Source: Archivesica marissinica (lineage: Eukaryota > Mollusca > Bivalvia > Venerida > Vesicomyidae). From it: DNA of 64,000 nt. Of this stretch, positions 8,901 to 18,600 are shown piece by piece; the stretch's first letter is position 1, and each line of letters opens with the position of its first letter. The DNA is taken from contig CM026400.1 of assembly GCA_014843695.1 (NCBI GenBank), forward strand, positions 36,440,234-36,504,233. Direction: 5' to 3'. Position numbers and translations under genes: made by a program. The notes beneath the pieces are model-generated. The model worked only from the letters and a program-made list of their open reading frames with translations. It did not search any database and had not been told where the DNA came from.

Positions 8901-11174
8901 CCCGGATTTTTTTTGAAATGAGGAAGCAATTTCTTGCATTTTGTAACATACAATTGCAGGACTAAAGTTCTTAGGACAATCCGAATAAAGGTATAAATTA
9001 AGGCTAGATGTATACTATACCTGATCTATCGCCCTTATCAATTAAACAATCACATAAAATAGCACAAACTAAATTTTGAGATGCACAATATTTGCAATGG
9101 GCTCAATTATTCCACCACTCCACACATCACGGCGCCTATGTATCCCTACAAGCCCACCCCCGGGGTTTTAATGCATTTTTGGAGTTTTCATTGTTTTCGT
9201 TTTCTGAGACCAATGATACGCACGTGCGTACTTGCGTATGCCCAGCGACGGGCCTGAGTGATGATAGGTTACAGTGGTATACAAGTCAGCGACCTTAACC
9301 CTTTCAACACCACAGGCCTCTAAATCAGCTTACAAAAAAGTGTAGATCCAGATGAGCCGGCTCGTAACGAGCCGTCTCATCAGGATCTGCACTTTTTCCA
9401 AGTAATATTATTATTTATAGAAAAATTTACCCATTTTGTGATAAATGAACTGATCCAAATGTAATTTTCTTATTAGTTTATTGGTCTAAAAATAGCATGG
9501 ACCAGTCCATGTCAGTTACTTGGTGTTGCATGGGTTAACCACTCGACCACGGAGGCGGAGACAGAGATCTAAGGCTTATATAGTATCTCTGCTTGAATAA
9601 ATGCATTGATATAAGCAAATCTTACCAATCTCCGTGGACACATCCTGCACTCCTTTGTTCCAATGGTACACAGACGTTTTGGTCGATGATGGGGGTACTA
9701 AATCACTGTAAACAAACACAAGAGCAAACTGACTTAACGGTTAACCTGCCGAATAAATGGGATGGAATGATCACTGTAAACAAACATGAGAATAAACTGA
9801 GTAGTGGGTGTGGGTGTGGGAGAGGGTGTTGGTGATGGAGAGGGTGTGGGAGAGGGTGTTGGTGAGGGAGAGGGTGTTGGTGAGGCAGAGGGTGTGGGAG
9901 ATGGTGTTGGTGAGGGAGAGGGTGTTGGTGCTGGAGAGTGTGTGGGAGAGGGTGTTGGTGAGGGAGAGGGTGTTGGTGGGGCCGAGGGTGTGGGAGAGGG
10001 TGTTGGTGAGGCAGAGGGTGTGGGAGAGGGTGTTGGTGAGGGTGTGGTGAGGGAGTGGGTGTGGGAGAGGTGTTTGGTGAGGGAGAGGGTGTGGGAGAGG
10101 GTGTTGGTGAGGGTGTTGGTGAGGCAGTGTGTGGGAGGGTGTTGTTGAGGGAGTGGGTGTGTGAGAGGGTGTTGGTGAGGGAGAGGGTGTTGGTGAGGGA
10201 GATGGTGTGGGATAGGGTGTTGGTGGGGGAGAGGGTGTAGAGAGGGTGTTGGAGAGGGTGTTGGTGAGGCAGAGGGTGTGGGACAGGGTGTTGGTGAGGG
10301 TGTTGGTGGGGAGTGGGAGAGGGTGTGGTTGAGGGTGTTGGTGAGGGAGAGGGTGTTGGTGAGGGAGGTTTGAGGGTGTGGGAGAGGGTATGGGAGAGGT
10401 TGAGGGTGTGGCGAGGTTGTGGGAAAGGTTCTGCATGTGGAGAGGGTGTTGGTGAGGGAGATGGGTTGGGAGAGGTTGAGGGTGTGGGAGAGGGTGTGGG
10501 AGAGGGTGTGGGAGAGGGGTGTGGGAGAGGGAGAGGGTGTAGGAGAGGTTGAGGGTATGGGAGAGGTTGAGGGTGTGAGAGGTTGAGGATGTGGGAGAGG
10601 GTGTTGGTGAGGGAGAGGGTGATGGTGTTGGTGAGACAGATGGTGTGGGAGAGGGTGTGGTTGAGGGTGTTGGTGAGGGAGAGGGTGTGGTTGAGGGTGT
10701 TGGTGAGGGAGAAGGTTTGGGAGAGGTTGAGGGTATGGGAGAGGTTGAGGGTGTGGGAGAGCGTGTGGGAGAGGTTCTGCATGTGGGAGAGGGTGTTGGT
10801 GATGGATAGTGTTGGTGTGGAAAAGGGTGTTGGTGAGGGAGAGGGAGTGGTTGAGGGAGAGGGTGTTGGTGAGGGAGGGTGTGGGAGAGGTTGGGGTGTG
10901 GAAGAGGGTGAGGTTGAGGGTGTGGGAGAGGGTGTTGATGTGGGAGAGGGTGTAGGAGAGGTTGAGGGTGTGGGAGAGGGTGTGGGTAAGAGTATGGGTG
11001 AGGGTGTGGTTGAGGGTGTGGTTGAGGGTGAAGTTATAATCATGTCATACATACTGTAACTGATTCACAAGTTCCAGTCGTTTGTCGTTTAGTACTTCCT
11101 GTTCCTTCAGCATGTATTGAAGTTGTTTTTCTACCCTAGGAGGCGATGTGATATTGTCATCCTGCATGAACGAC
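5875..11174 (-). CDS. Four-exon partial gene, unknown helical/coiled-coil protein (minus strand)
   Basis: Gene-level model from four minus-strand exons: 11174-11055, 9705-9626, 7713-7625 and 5997-5875. Each has an AG acceptor and a GT donor, and every junction keeps one open frame. The junction codons are CA+T (His) and G+AT (Asp), with a clean phase-0 junction before the last exon. The resulting roughly 137 residues are rich in E, Q, K and L. They start with a heptad-like stretch ([20 protein letters not shown]) and end with [21 protein letters not shown] do not recognise the family with confidence. The general look is that of a long coiled-coil structural or ciliary protein such as CCDC180, but that is only an impression. 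The model is incomplete: the first exon begins mid-codon, and the last ends at a donor inside the 54-bp array, so later exons must lie before the window start. Introns hold MITEs, a SINE and a G/T-rich minisatellite. Confidence 0.75.
6094..6249. mobile_element. Short inverted-repeat (hairpin) MITE
   Basis: The left arm starts CCCAGGCCTGGAGGTTATAA and the right arm ends ...TTTTATAATCTCGGGGCCTGGG. The right arm reverse-complemented aligns over most of the left arm with scattered mismatches. About 156 bp, with no coding capacity. Confidence 0.6.
6264..6446 (+). mobile_element. tRNA-derived SINE, 5'-head copy
   Basis: The tRNA-like head starts CAGACGGATCTGTAGTCCAG, with an A-box-like TAGTCCAGTGG and a loop CTGGGAA. 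The tail contains GCAACCGGTAGCGACGATAA followed by ATAAACGC. The same family occurs full length on the minus strand at 41196-41475. This copy has lost part of the B box and the following segment. It is not a functional tRNA: the T arm is damaged and the body continues into a SINE tail. Confidence 0.7.
6531..7068. mobile_element. Tc1/mariner-type MITE (TIR CAGTCAAACCTGT) swollen by an internal minisatellite
   Basis: The left end is CAGTCAAACCTGTCTTAAGC, the right end is ACAGGTTTGACTG, and both sides are flanked by TA. A compact 166-bp copy with the same ends lies at 21173-21338. In this copy the right part is amplified as a 57-bp tandem repeat at about 6661-7065 (GGTTGGCTGTTTAATAGAGG followed by TGACCACTAACACAGG). 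TA target and TIR style suggest the Tc1/mariner superfamily by inference. There is no transposase. Confidence 0.8.
6661..7065. repeat. 57-bp minisatellite within the MITE
   Basis: About six to seven units of GTTGGCTGTTTAATAGAGGT followed by GACCACTAACACAGG and TTTGACTATATATATAAT. The units alternate between ...ATACAGG/TTTAATAGAGG and ...ATACATG/TTTAATGGAGG, which is a dimeric pattern. Every unit carries the terminal inverted-repeat word ACAGGTTTGACT. Open frames on both strands result from the period being a multiple of 3. Confidence 0.9.
7071..7500. other. Intronic stretch, no gene recognised
   Basis: Unique-looking sequence between exons c and d of the minus-strand gene. A plus-strand ATG at 7292 followed by a GTAAGTTG donor-like site resembles a first exon, but no partner exon was found. 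Confidence 0.4.
7505..7600 (-). mobile_element. tRNA-derived SINE head (minus strand)
   Basis: On the minus strand, GTGGCCAAGTAGATAACTGC (A-box-like) is followed about 45 bases on by GTGAGTTTGAGTCTTTCC (B-box-like). It sits in the intron just downstream of exon c. Arms do not pair well enough for a working tRNA. Confidence 0.5.
7625..7713 (-). CDS. Minus-strand gene, exon c
   Basis: The acceptor is CAAATTGTTTCAG above 7713 and the donor is GTGAGTCGC below 7625. The 89-bp exon contributes 29 full codons, beginning [17 protein letters not shown] and ending CLDEIDSIK, and finishes in phase 0. The frame matches exons b and d exactly, which is the main evidence that it is real. Confidence 0.75.
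7862..8489. mobile_element. Minisatellite enclosed by a perfect 23-bp inverted repeat
   Basis: The arm at 7862-7884 (TCAAGTTTTTTATCAGCAGT then ATG) is the exact reverse complement of 8467-8489. Between them lies a 23-bp minisatellite. This looks like a non-autonomous TIR element whose interior expanded. No transposase and no clear target-site duplication was identified. Confidence 0.6.
7970..8392. repeat. 21-23 bp minisatellite, about 19 copies
   Basis: The unit is AATAGGTCTATAAGAATCCA followed by AAC. Units at the left edge are shorter (about 18-21 bp, ...TCTAAGAATCGAAAC), so the array is heterogeneous in length. Confidence 0.9.
8650..8825 (-). mobile_element. Degenerate tRNA-derived SINE (minus strand)
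   Basis: Contains CCTGGGCAGGC...GGTTAACCAGTA, shared with the SINEs at 23121-23339 and 52170-52340. The minus-strand B-box-like word is CACGGGTTCGAGCCCATGC. The rest of 8490-9290 shows no gene. Confidence 0.5.
9295..9538. mobile_element. piggyBac-type MITE with TTAA ends
   Basis: The ends are TTAACCCTTTCAACACC and, reverse-complemented, TTAACCCATGCAACACC. Inside, 9334-9399 is a long hairpin around GAGCCGGCTCGTAACGAGCC. The element at 26658-26894 shares the ends and the central hairpin words. TTAA target plus CCCTTT termini is the known piggyBac signature; there is no transposase. It lies in the intron between exons b and c. Confidence 0.75.
9626..9705 (-). CDS. Minus-strand gene, exon b
   Basis: The acceptor is TTTGTTTACAG above 9705 and the donor is GTAAGATTT below 9626. 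The 80-bp exon starts with T, completing CAT (His) with exon a. It then encodes 26 residues beginning [18 protein letters not shown] and ending QDVSTEI, and ends with G, which joins AT of exon c to give GAT (Asp). A second copy of the acceptor-side intron sequence (ATCACTGTAAACAAACA) occurs at about 9769-9785, so the boundary was locally duplicated. Confidence 0.75.
9795..11035. repeat. G/T-rich (GGTGTGGGAGAGGGTGTT) minisatellite, strongly strand-asymmetric
   Basis: Degenerate units of about 18 bp, such as GAGAGGGTGTTGGTGAGG, fill the intron between exons a and b of the minus-strand gene. The plus strand is almost free of C. The repeated GGG and GG runs could form G-quadruplexes. A 449-codon minus-strand frame of Pro/Thr/Ser/His/Leu repeats exists only because the unit length is a multiple of 3. 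I treat it as intronic repeat and not as a protein. Confidence 0.95.
11055..11174 (-). CDS. Minus-strand gene, exon a (coiled-coil segment)
   Basis: The acceptor is TTCTTGAGCAG just above 11174 and the donor is GTATGTATG just below 11055. The 120-bp exon starts with one base completing a codon, then encodes 39 residues beginning [16 protein letters not shown] and ending [11 protein letters not shown], and ends with CA of the next codon. Heptad-like spacing of L, M and V with E, K and Q suggests a coiled coil. The G/T-rich minisatellite begins about 20 bp past its donor. No convincing upstream exon was found. Confidence 0.75.
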
Positions 11175-11540
11175 CTGCTCAAGAAAATCAATATATTCAT
11201 TTGTAACATAGTTCTTTAGCAAATACATAGAATAGATTTCAGGTATTTTCATTGTTATATTATATATTATTTTCCTGCCTATTGTATATCAATCAATTGA
11301 TAGGGAGAAGAACTATATAAGTTTTCTTTCGTTCTAATCACGTTCAGTCTACTGCTGTTAAATTATATGCAAAATATTCATTTCTTGATTACATGTACAA
11401 ATACTGAAATAAATAATGTTTAAACTAACATAGTTACCTTTTGCCTTACTCTATATACATGTGTAGTGATTAATTACCTTATGTTTTGATGACTCTCTTA
11501 ATTTAATTATTTAAACATGTATGATTATATTATAGGACAA

Positions 11541-11569
11541 CAGTGTGTGTGTGTGTGTGTGTGTGTGTT
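11541..11569. repeat. (GT)n microsatellite
   Basis: Uninterrupted GT dinucleotides following CAACA. Confidence 0.95.
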
Positions 11570-11635
11570 ACCTACTGTATGAGGGTATGAGGACCTAGAC
11601 ATGAAAACACACCAATCGTTAGAGGACCTCACTAA

Positions 11636-11667
11636 CGTCCGAGGACCTAAATATGGGTCCTCGGACG
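11636..11667. other. Near-perfect hairpin
   Basis: CGTCCGAGGACC and GGTCCTCGGACG form a 12-bp perfect stem with a loop of 8 bases (TAAATATG). The word GAGGACCT also occurs twice just upstream. It could be a MITE remnant or a structured element; function unknown. Confidence 0.6.
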
Positions 11668-12491
11668 AATCTTTGCGCCAAATGGTAAAATTGGTGATAC
11701 AAAGTCACGTGACGAATTTTCGCAGTAGTCCTCTGGTAGGCAGTAAAGTAGCCCAGAGTGTGTAGAATACACACAGTTTACTAAGCGTGGCATACACACT
11801 TCACGTAGTACGCATGCGTGAAATCGATTGGAAATGACCGTATTATATTACGTCACTCGAAGTCACAAAAGTAATATGGCGCCGAAAATAACACAGAACG
11901 AAACGTCAGTGAAACAAGAAACATAAATTGTGAGTTTTATGGACGCAATTTCATTTTAGCTATTTATGTAAATAGATCTATCAGCGCCGTATAATATTCA
12001 CGGTATGGATATTACCGATATTGGTTCTCCCAGGAATTAGAAATTGGCAGACTGGGCGCGAGATTCAGAAAAAAAAGAGGTGCATTTTTCATTTTGTCAC
12101 AAATTTGTCCTCGTTATCGGGACTGCTATGCACACATGAATGTGGCTGTGACTGGAGAAATGGGTCAGGATCTGCACTGTTCGCCATTAAATCAATGACA
12201 CACCCTCGTCATGCTTATTTTCGGTAGCAGTCTAAATCGGCCAAGATCCAAAACGGCCCCATTCTGGGGAGACATTATCTTTGCGCCTGTTCGGCTGTTG
12301 TCTATTTCGTGACGCCATGAAGGATTTTTAAATGCTTTGGTACAACAACTATTCACCATAAACAGACGCTGTGCAGAGCGCAGGTTTCGGGCATGTGGGT
12401 CAAAGGTCAAGGTCACAATTCAAGGTAAAATGTCTATGTTTTTATTAAAAACAACCTATTTAGTAACTGTTGTATCCCAGATAATTTCCAT

Positions 12492-12667
12492 GAGTAGTGT
12501 GTGTATTATCACTCCTTCAGATGTTCGAGTAGTGTGTGTATTATCACTCCTTCAGATGTTCGAGTAGTGTGTGTATTATCACTCCTTCAGATGTTCGAGT
12601 AGTGTGTGTATTATCACTCCTTCAGATGTTCGAGTAGTGTGTGTATTATCACTCCTTCAGATGTTCA
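12492..12667. repeat. 35-bp tandem repeat, 5 copies
   Basis: The unit AGTAGTGTGTGTATTATCAC followed by TCCTTCAGATGTTCG repeats at 12494, 12529, 12564, 12599 and 12634 with almost no divergence. Confidence 0.95.
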
Positions 12668-12869
12668 TCAAAACTGTTTATTGCTGAATAACCAGTAGTC
12701 GGACAAAATAACTGCATTCTTCTTCCGTTAAAGTGCAGGGCCAAAAGTTTAGCATCTTCGCATTTATGGGTTATTTAATATATAAATCAGTGATGGAATT
12801 TATGTAACAAATTGACTACATCATGTCCATACTCCACTACATTTGAAAGTTGATGAGCATTATCATTTC

Positions 12870-13675
12870 AATGATAGTCTGGCAGATTTTCTTTCCCAGA
12901 ATAGGGCTTGTAACTGAATTATTCTTGTACCCACAGGAGCTTGAAATTGTATCCATAAGGCACCAACATCCATGTACCTCTATCCTAGCCCTTGTATATA
13001 AAAAAGTACAGATTATGCAATCAATTGTCAACATACCGTACCATTATGGCGGCCACAATTCTGAAATGACTCGAAATGATGAAAGAATAGGGCTTGTAAC
13101 TGAATTATTCTTGTACCCACAGGAGGTTGAAATTGTATCGATAAGGAACCAAAATACATGTACCTCTATCCTAGGACCCCCCTTGTATATAAAAAATGTA
13201 CTTGAAATTGTATCCATAAGGCACCAAAATCCATGTACATCTATCCTAGGAGTGGACCCCCCTTGTATATATAAAAAAAGTTATCTCAAGCTCCTGTGCT
13301 TGTACCCTATGCGTTTGCAGTCTCAAATGAATTTAACATGCAGTCTACAGTACCCATTGTTTGTTCCATAAACTCATATTCATGTGAATTAAGCACTGTT
13401 ATTATTTCGGCTCTTTTCTGTCCAGTCACTCCCAACAAGATATTGAAATATTCGTTAACATTGTGTAAAAACAGACACCTCAGATGTTAAAAACATTTGG
13501 AATAGTTGCATACTTGGGTACCCATTTCATTTCCATCAAAATGTATATTTGCATAATGTGAGGTCATCCATCTTTAATGTGACTGTTTGGCAGATTATGC
13601 AATCAATTGTCAACATACCGTACCATTATGGCGGCCACAAGTCTGAAATGACTCGAAATGATGAAAGACTAGAAA
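12870..13675. repeat. Locally shuffled segmental duplications
   Basis: A block starting GGGCTTGTAACTGAATTATT occurs at about 12903 and 13090, with a partial third copy from 13201. A block starting ATGCAATCAATTGTCAACAT occurs at about 13014 and 13594. Two of the copies carry an acceptor-like CTTGTACCCACAG before an open segment, but no matching donor was found, so no exon is called. Confidence 0.75.
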
Positions 13676-14690
13676 ATTGTGTCTGTAAGACACAGAGGAT
13701 GCCCCCAGTGAATATACTGTATAGGATATATCGACATCAGTCGTAATTAGGTTGATACATTGAAATGATTTAACTGATTAAAACTATCAATTTTCGATGG
13801 GCTTTTTGCAGGTATAAGACTGAAAATGAGGGGCCTATTGGCCCAGCGCGGGTCCGGCATTCAGCTCCCAAAAAACACCCCCTTTCCCGCAATTTTTGGT
13901 ACACACATGCTCTACACATGTCATGGGGAGTGACCCCCCCCCCCCCCGGTATACACGCATCTGCTATGATTTCCAATACCAAGTTGTTCTGTTTATCTAG
14001 AGATAGCTTAGAATGTGATTTAAGTAAAGGGGTGGAGCCTAATTTAATGAAGAACAGCCATGCAATAATTGCTGTGCGTGTAAGTGCCCATACGTTTCAG
14101 ATAGACTTCACACCACTTATATAACTTGCATGGCTTGGCAAATAATACAAATCAGTTAGATCATAAAATTGCACATGCTTTAGATTTATCTTGTTTAAAT
14201 CAAATACAATTGCAATGTTATTATCTAATATACAATTGCAATGTTATTATCTAACTACATTTTGTATTACATATCAGTTACTATAATGTGCTGTTGTTTA
14301 TACACTTAAGTTACTGACAACATGACTACAGTTAGAATAAGTATGCATTCTTAGCTTGTCTGTTTTCAAGGAAAACAAAAAGAGCTACATGTATTATCAC
14401 CACCCCAGTGTCGTCGTCTGTGTCATTGTCTGAATCCCAGGAAACAGAAAGTTGTGTTCTGAGTCAGTTTCTCAACAACTAATTGTACTAGGTCTACCAA
14501 ACTTGACTACCACATTAACTCCTTGTGTTACGCACCACAATAACCCATCCACGGGTGTCCTTGACCTACATTTTACGCTTGAATGACTTAGTAATTTTAG
14601 GCTTAAAGAGGGCGACCCATTGATTAGGCACAACATATTCTGTAAGGGAATTAAATAAGTGTATAATTGTGTAACTATTCCACCAGTTTT
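13676..14690. other. Intergenic, no gene seen
   Basis: Contains a C homopolymer at about 13936-13948, a short direct repeat ATACAATTGCAATGTTATTA at about 14202 and 14230, and the word TCTGTAAGACACAG shared with the repeat at about 24722. No supported coding exon. Confidence 0.5.
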
Positions 14691-14693
14691 AAA

Positions 14694-14947
14694 AATGACT
14701 AGTACCCGCTATACAGATATAATCACTTAGTTTATAATGACTAGTACCCGCTATACAGATATAATCACTTAGTTTATAATGACTAGTACCCGCTATACAG
14801 ATATAATCACTTAGTTTATAATGACTAGTACCCGCTATACAGATATAATCACTTAGTTTATAATGACTAGTACCCGCTATACAGATATAATCACTTAGTT
14901 TATAATGACTAGTACCCGCTATACAGATATAATCACTTAGTTTATAA
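14694..14947. repeat. 42-bp tandem repeat, 6 copies
   Basis: The unit AATGACTAGTACCCGCTATA followed by CAGATATAATCACTTAGTTT and AT repeats six times almost without change, directly left of a foldback hairpin. Confidence 0.95.
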
Positions 14948-14955
14948 TTTACTGT

Positions 14956-15141
14956 ATAATTATTCCGTTAAAATTCATATTATTGAACACATAAATAATG
15001 TAAACAAAATCTTCCTCACTTGCATATCAAATATCATATATATATGACACTAACAGTAAATGATATGCATGTGAGGAAGATTTTTGTTTACATTATTCAT
15101 GTATTTGTGTTCAATAATGTGAATTTTAATGGAATAATTAT
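14956..15141. mobile_element. Foldback hairpin MITE
   Basis: The left arm (14956-15029, ATAATTATTCCGTTAAAATT...) and right arm (15061-15141, ...GAATTTTAATGGAATAATTAT) are near-perfect inverted copies about 75-80 bp long around an AT-rich loop with ATATATAT. A further copy of part of the arm (TTAAAATTCATATTATTGAA) lies at 15180-15200. Confidence 0.75.
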
Positions 15142-15537
15142 GACAGAGGAGAGAATCGAAGCGAGCGACGTATTATTTTGTTAAAATTCATATTATTGAA
15201 CGTTAACTAATTTAGTTTTGTACTACCTTTTTCTCCTTTCAAACCAATCATCTCCATCTCTGGTTGTATGCAAATTATGATAATATATATGGCATTGCAT
15301 GTGATTCGACAATGAATACATTCCACACGCTTATGCAAATTAGTCTTTTGATTCACGAAATGACGTAGTGGGTCGTTGCTAAGATATCTATGAAAGAACG
15401 ACTCCTATCGTGTATATTTTCCAAGCAGATCGTTGACATATAGAGTAACATAGGTTATACCAAGGTAGTTGAATCAGAATATGACCTAGTAAAATGGCAC
15501 CCAAAAATAAACGAATGTCTGCATTTCTTTCTTCTAG
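15142..15537. other. 5' flank of the SET gene start exon
   Basis: No separate gene. An ATG at 15494 opens a short frame, but the pyrimidine-rich TTTCTTTCTTCTAG at 15524-15537 fits a splice acceptor. The stretch is therefore more likely intron or UTR before the start exon. Confidence 0.4.
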
Positions 15538-15543
15538 TATTAA

Positions 15544-15687
15544 ATGGCGAAAAAAGAGTCAGGGAAGACTTTATATCCAGGGATGCAGCGACATTCCAAA
15601 AGATCTAAAAGACGCCCAGAAGATCTTGCCCGTGAAATTATTTACACAACCCTGAAGGGTTTGAACAAGATGAATTCCCACCAAAGG
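15544..15687 (+). CDS. SET gene, start exon
   Basis: The exon begins at 15538 after acceptor TTTCTTTCTTCTAG; an in-frame TAA directly precedes the ATG at 15544 (context TTAAATGGCG). It encodes 48 residues (MAKKESGKTLYPGMQRH..., then SKRSKRRPEDLAREIIY) and ends ...SHQR before GTGAGTATA. The basic N-terminus and the EDLAREI stretch resemble pre-SET regions of KMT5A-like proteins. Linkage to exon 2 rests on order and content, as the phases do not join directly. Confidence 0.6.
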
Positions 15688-18600
15688 GTGAGTATACAAT
15701 TACAAGTAGATCTTTTAAATGCCATGTTCATCCCACTGCTTAACTTTTGTGTACATGTATATTAGTGGTGCAACGATATACCGGTATATTGCGATATGTC
15801 ATCCTGACGTTACGTATCGCGGTACAATTTTTGCGTATCCCAATATTTACACCATATTCTCGGTCTCCATCATGTGTTAAAATGTGTGAAATTATTCAAA
15901 ATCATTCAAAACATAATTTTTAATATGACAAGTAAATATTTTGAATATGCATGCCACAATAGATAGATAACTAATACATGTAGTGAGTAATCTTGGACGT
16001 CCAACACATCTGGATGTTTTACAGCAAATTCCGTGTGTAAAGTTTGATCGATACCTCGAGTGCGGGTCAAAGCGTACCCGATACCTGGCCCCCGGTATGA
16101 CTAGAACCTGAGAGCACCGCAAAGGAGATTTCTATTTCCTTGCCCCAGGTTGTTTCGTCCTACTTTTGTTTGTATACAGTATAACTTTGACACCTTGAAC
16201 CCGGGAAAACATTTCACCCATGCATACCTCGAACTAGCCTCGCAATTTCGAGATCCTATATAATTTGCAAAAGTTGAACATTGTTACCCCCCATTGGCTC
16301 GAGGGGTACACAATTACAATTACTACAAACAGTGCTGTTTTGATAGGACAGGTTGTCTGGATTTCATAAGGGGTTTGCAGTTAACTGAGTTGGTGGAACC
16401 TCCGACATCTTAACAAAGTGGCATTTTGGTATGGCTACGAAACTGACTATATCATGTCTAAATGCAGAAAAGAATCACTATATGTTACGGTCCGAATTAC
16501 CACATGAAGGCAAAACTTGCCAATCCAAGTAAATTTTAACTGCCCCAGGTTTACCGGCCTGCGATAAAATAACACCCAGAACACGCTCATTTGAACAAAG
16601 TGTTGTTTATAATTTAAACAATGTTTTCGGCCACGTATGAATGCGGGTGAGTATGTGTGAGGCCAATAGGAATGCAAAGGTCAGACCCTATGACATCAGC
16701 GGTGTATTAGATTCACACCATTGCAAGTGTGTATGAAACTGGCCGATGATTATTTTTCAAACGTAGAGAATAAATATACGGTGTACAATAGCTCAGGCTG
16801 GCAGACCCGTTTCAACTAAAGTCAGTTAAATATTGTTTTTATATGAATTACCATATTTTTATGACCCGTCTGGAGCTGGGAGGCATATAGTGTTTGGACC
16901 GTCCATGCATCTGTGTGTCCGTGCATCAGTCACACCTTGGTTAATAAGTTTGTAAGAGTTTCTCAAATTCATCATAACTTCTATATAGCTTGTGGGATGG
17001 CTTCAATATTTCAACACTTCATACATATGAACATTTCCTACATGTAACCAGGGGCATTCGTGTTCGATAAGACACATTTCTTGTTACATTGAAAATATTA
17101 TAAGAGTTTCTAGAACCATCATATCATAGCTTCAATATTACTGAAGGGATTACTTTCATATTCACACATTTGATAAATGGGGACATGTGCAACACACTTA
17201 TGCAACGATTAACATGATCTTGACCTTTACACTGGGGGCATTCGTGTTCAATAGACACATTTCTTGTTAATATAATTATGCATGAATTGTATATCATATG
17301 CAATATTTTGATTGCATCGGGTGCCATTTCATATGTCACACATATCATCAAATGCTGTCTCAGCAACTCTGAAGTTGAAAGAATTCCGTACCCCCTTTAC
17401 GAAACGGGGTTAGCACACCCTGTCGTGCTCTCCCCTGTTTGCTAATCCGACATGCCTTCATAATTTCCTGCGGGAAACCCTGCAGACACAGTGTTTACCA
17501 CTGAGGACCCAATGGATGGATTATACTCATTGTGTCTTTCAACTACGTACGAGTCCTCACACAGACACACAGTGTTTACCACTGGGAACCCAATGGATGG
17601 ATTACACTTGATATTGTGTCGTTCAACTACATGTACGAGTCCTCACACAGACACACAGTGTTTACCACTGGGAACCCAATGGATGGATTACACTTGATAT
17701 TGTGTCGTTCAACTACATGTACGAGTCCTCACACAGACACACAGTGTTTACCACTGAGGACCCAATGGATGGATTACACTTGATATTGTGTCGTTCAACT
17801 ACATGTACGAGTCCTCACACAGACACACAACTTGTTTGTAAACCACTGAAGACCCAATGGAAGAATTACACTTGTGTCTTTCAACTACATGTACGAGTCC
17901 TCACACAGACACACAACTTGTTTGTAAACCACTGAAGACCCAATGGAAGAATTACACTTGTTGTGTCTTTCAACTTTGTTAGTACCATTAACCATGAGCT
18001 TTATGAGCTTTGAATTTAAATAATCAGAAATGCTGAGCCAAAGAGATCAAACAAAGAACGCCGATGCTAACCATTCTATTTGTTATGTGTCACGGAAGCA
18101 ACACCATGTGTGCTATGCATACCCATCCATTCCGAACACTACATCTCTGAATTAAATGTAACATGAGTTCTGCTTGATATATAAAAACATTGACAGTTTG
18201 GAGACGTATTATGAATCTATCATAGATTCTCGAATATATGTTGATCGGTAAGATGACAATGGAAATTTATATTATTCATGGATTACTTATTTTTGCAGAT
18301 TGGGTGTTGTATTAATAACAATTACATTGGAAATGTCCAGGCGTTGTGTGATTGTTTGTTTACCTAATAAGAACTGCACATGCAGAAATATCAAACATGA
18401 ATAGGTTACTGCTTCAACTGCATCATTACACCTCCATATTGGTGTATGAGACACGCCATGAGATTTTGTACCTGTGGGCATCTGCATAATTCCATGAGAT
18501 ATGTTTACAGAAAATGCGATACTTGCCAGAAATGACGTCAGAAGTTGACACAAATTCCAGAGTACACACGGAATATAATTAATTCTGCATGTACTCTGAG

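Larger units (their letters stand above)
11175..12490. promoter_or_regulatory. Intergenic stretch between divergent genes; possible promoter zone
   Basis: Lies between the minus-strand gene and the plus-strand SET gene. It is AT-rich to about 11.6 kb, then more CpG-containing (11.7-12.4 kb). At 11876 an ATGGCGCCG is followed by a stop and a GTGAGTTTT donor-like site at about 11931, so it could be a 5' UTR exon of the plus-strand gene. No TATA box or other hard promoter evidence is seen. Confidence 0.25.

Noticed and set aside
9703..11052. 449-codon minus-strand frame rich in Pro, Thr, Ser, His and Leu
   Set aside because: It is a translation of the G/T-rich minisatellite between two well-supported exons of the same strand; unit length divisible by 3 explains its openness.
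12850..13371. 173-codon plus-strand frame with repeated ELEIVSIRHQ segments
   Set aside because: Created by local sequence duplication; acceptor-like sites lack matching donors.
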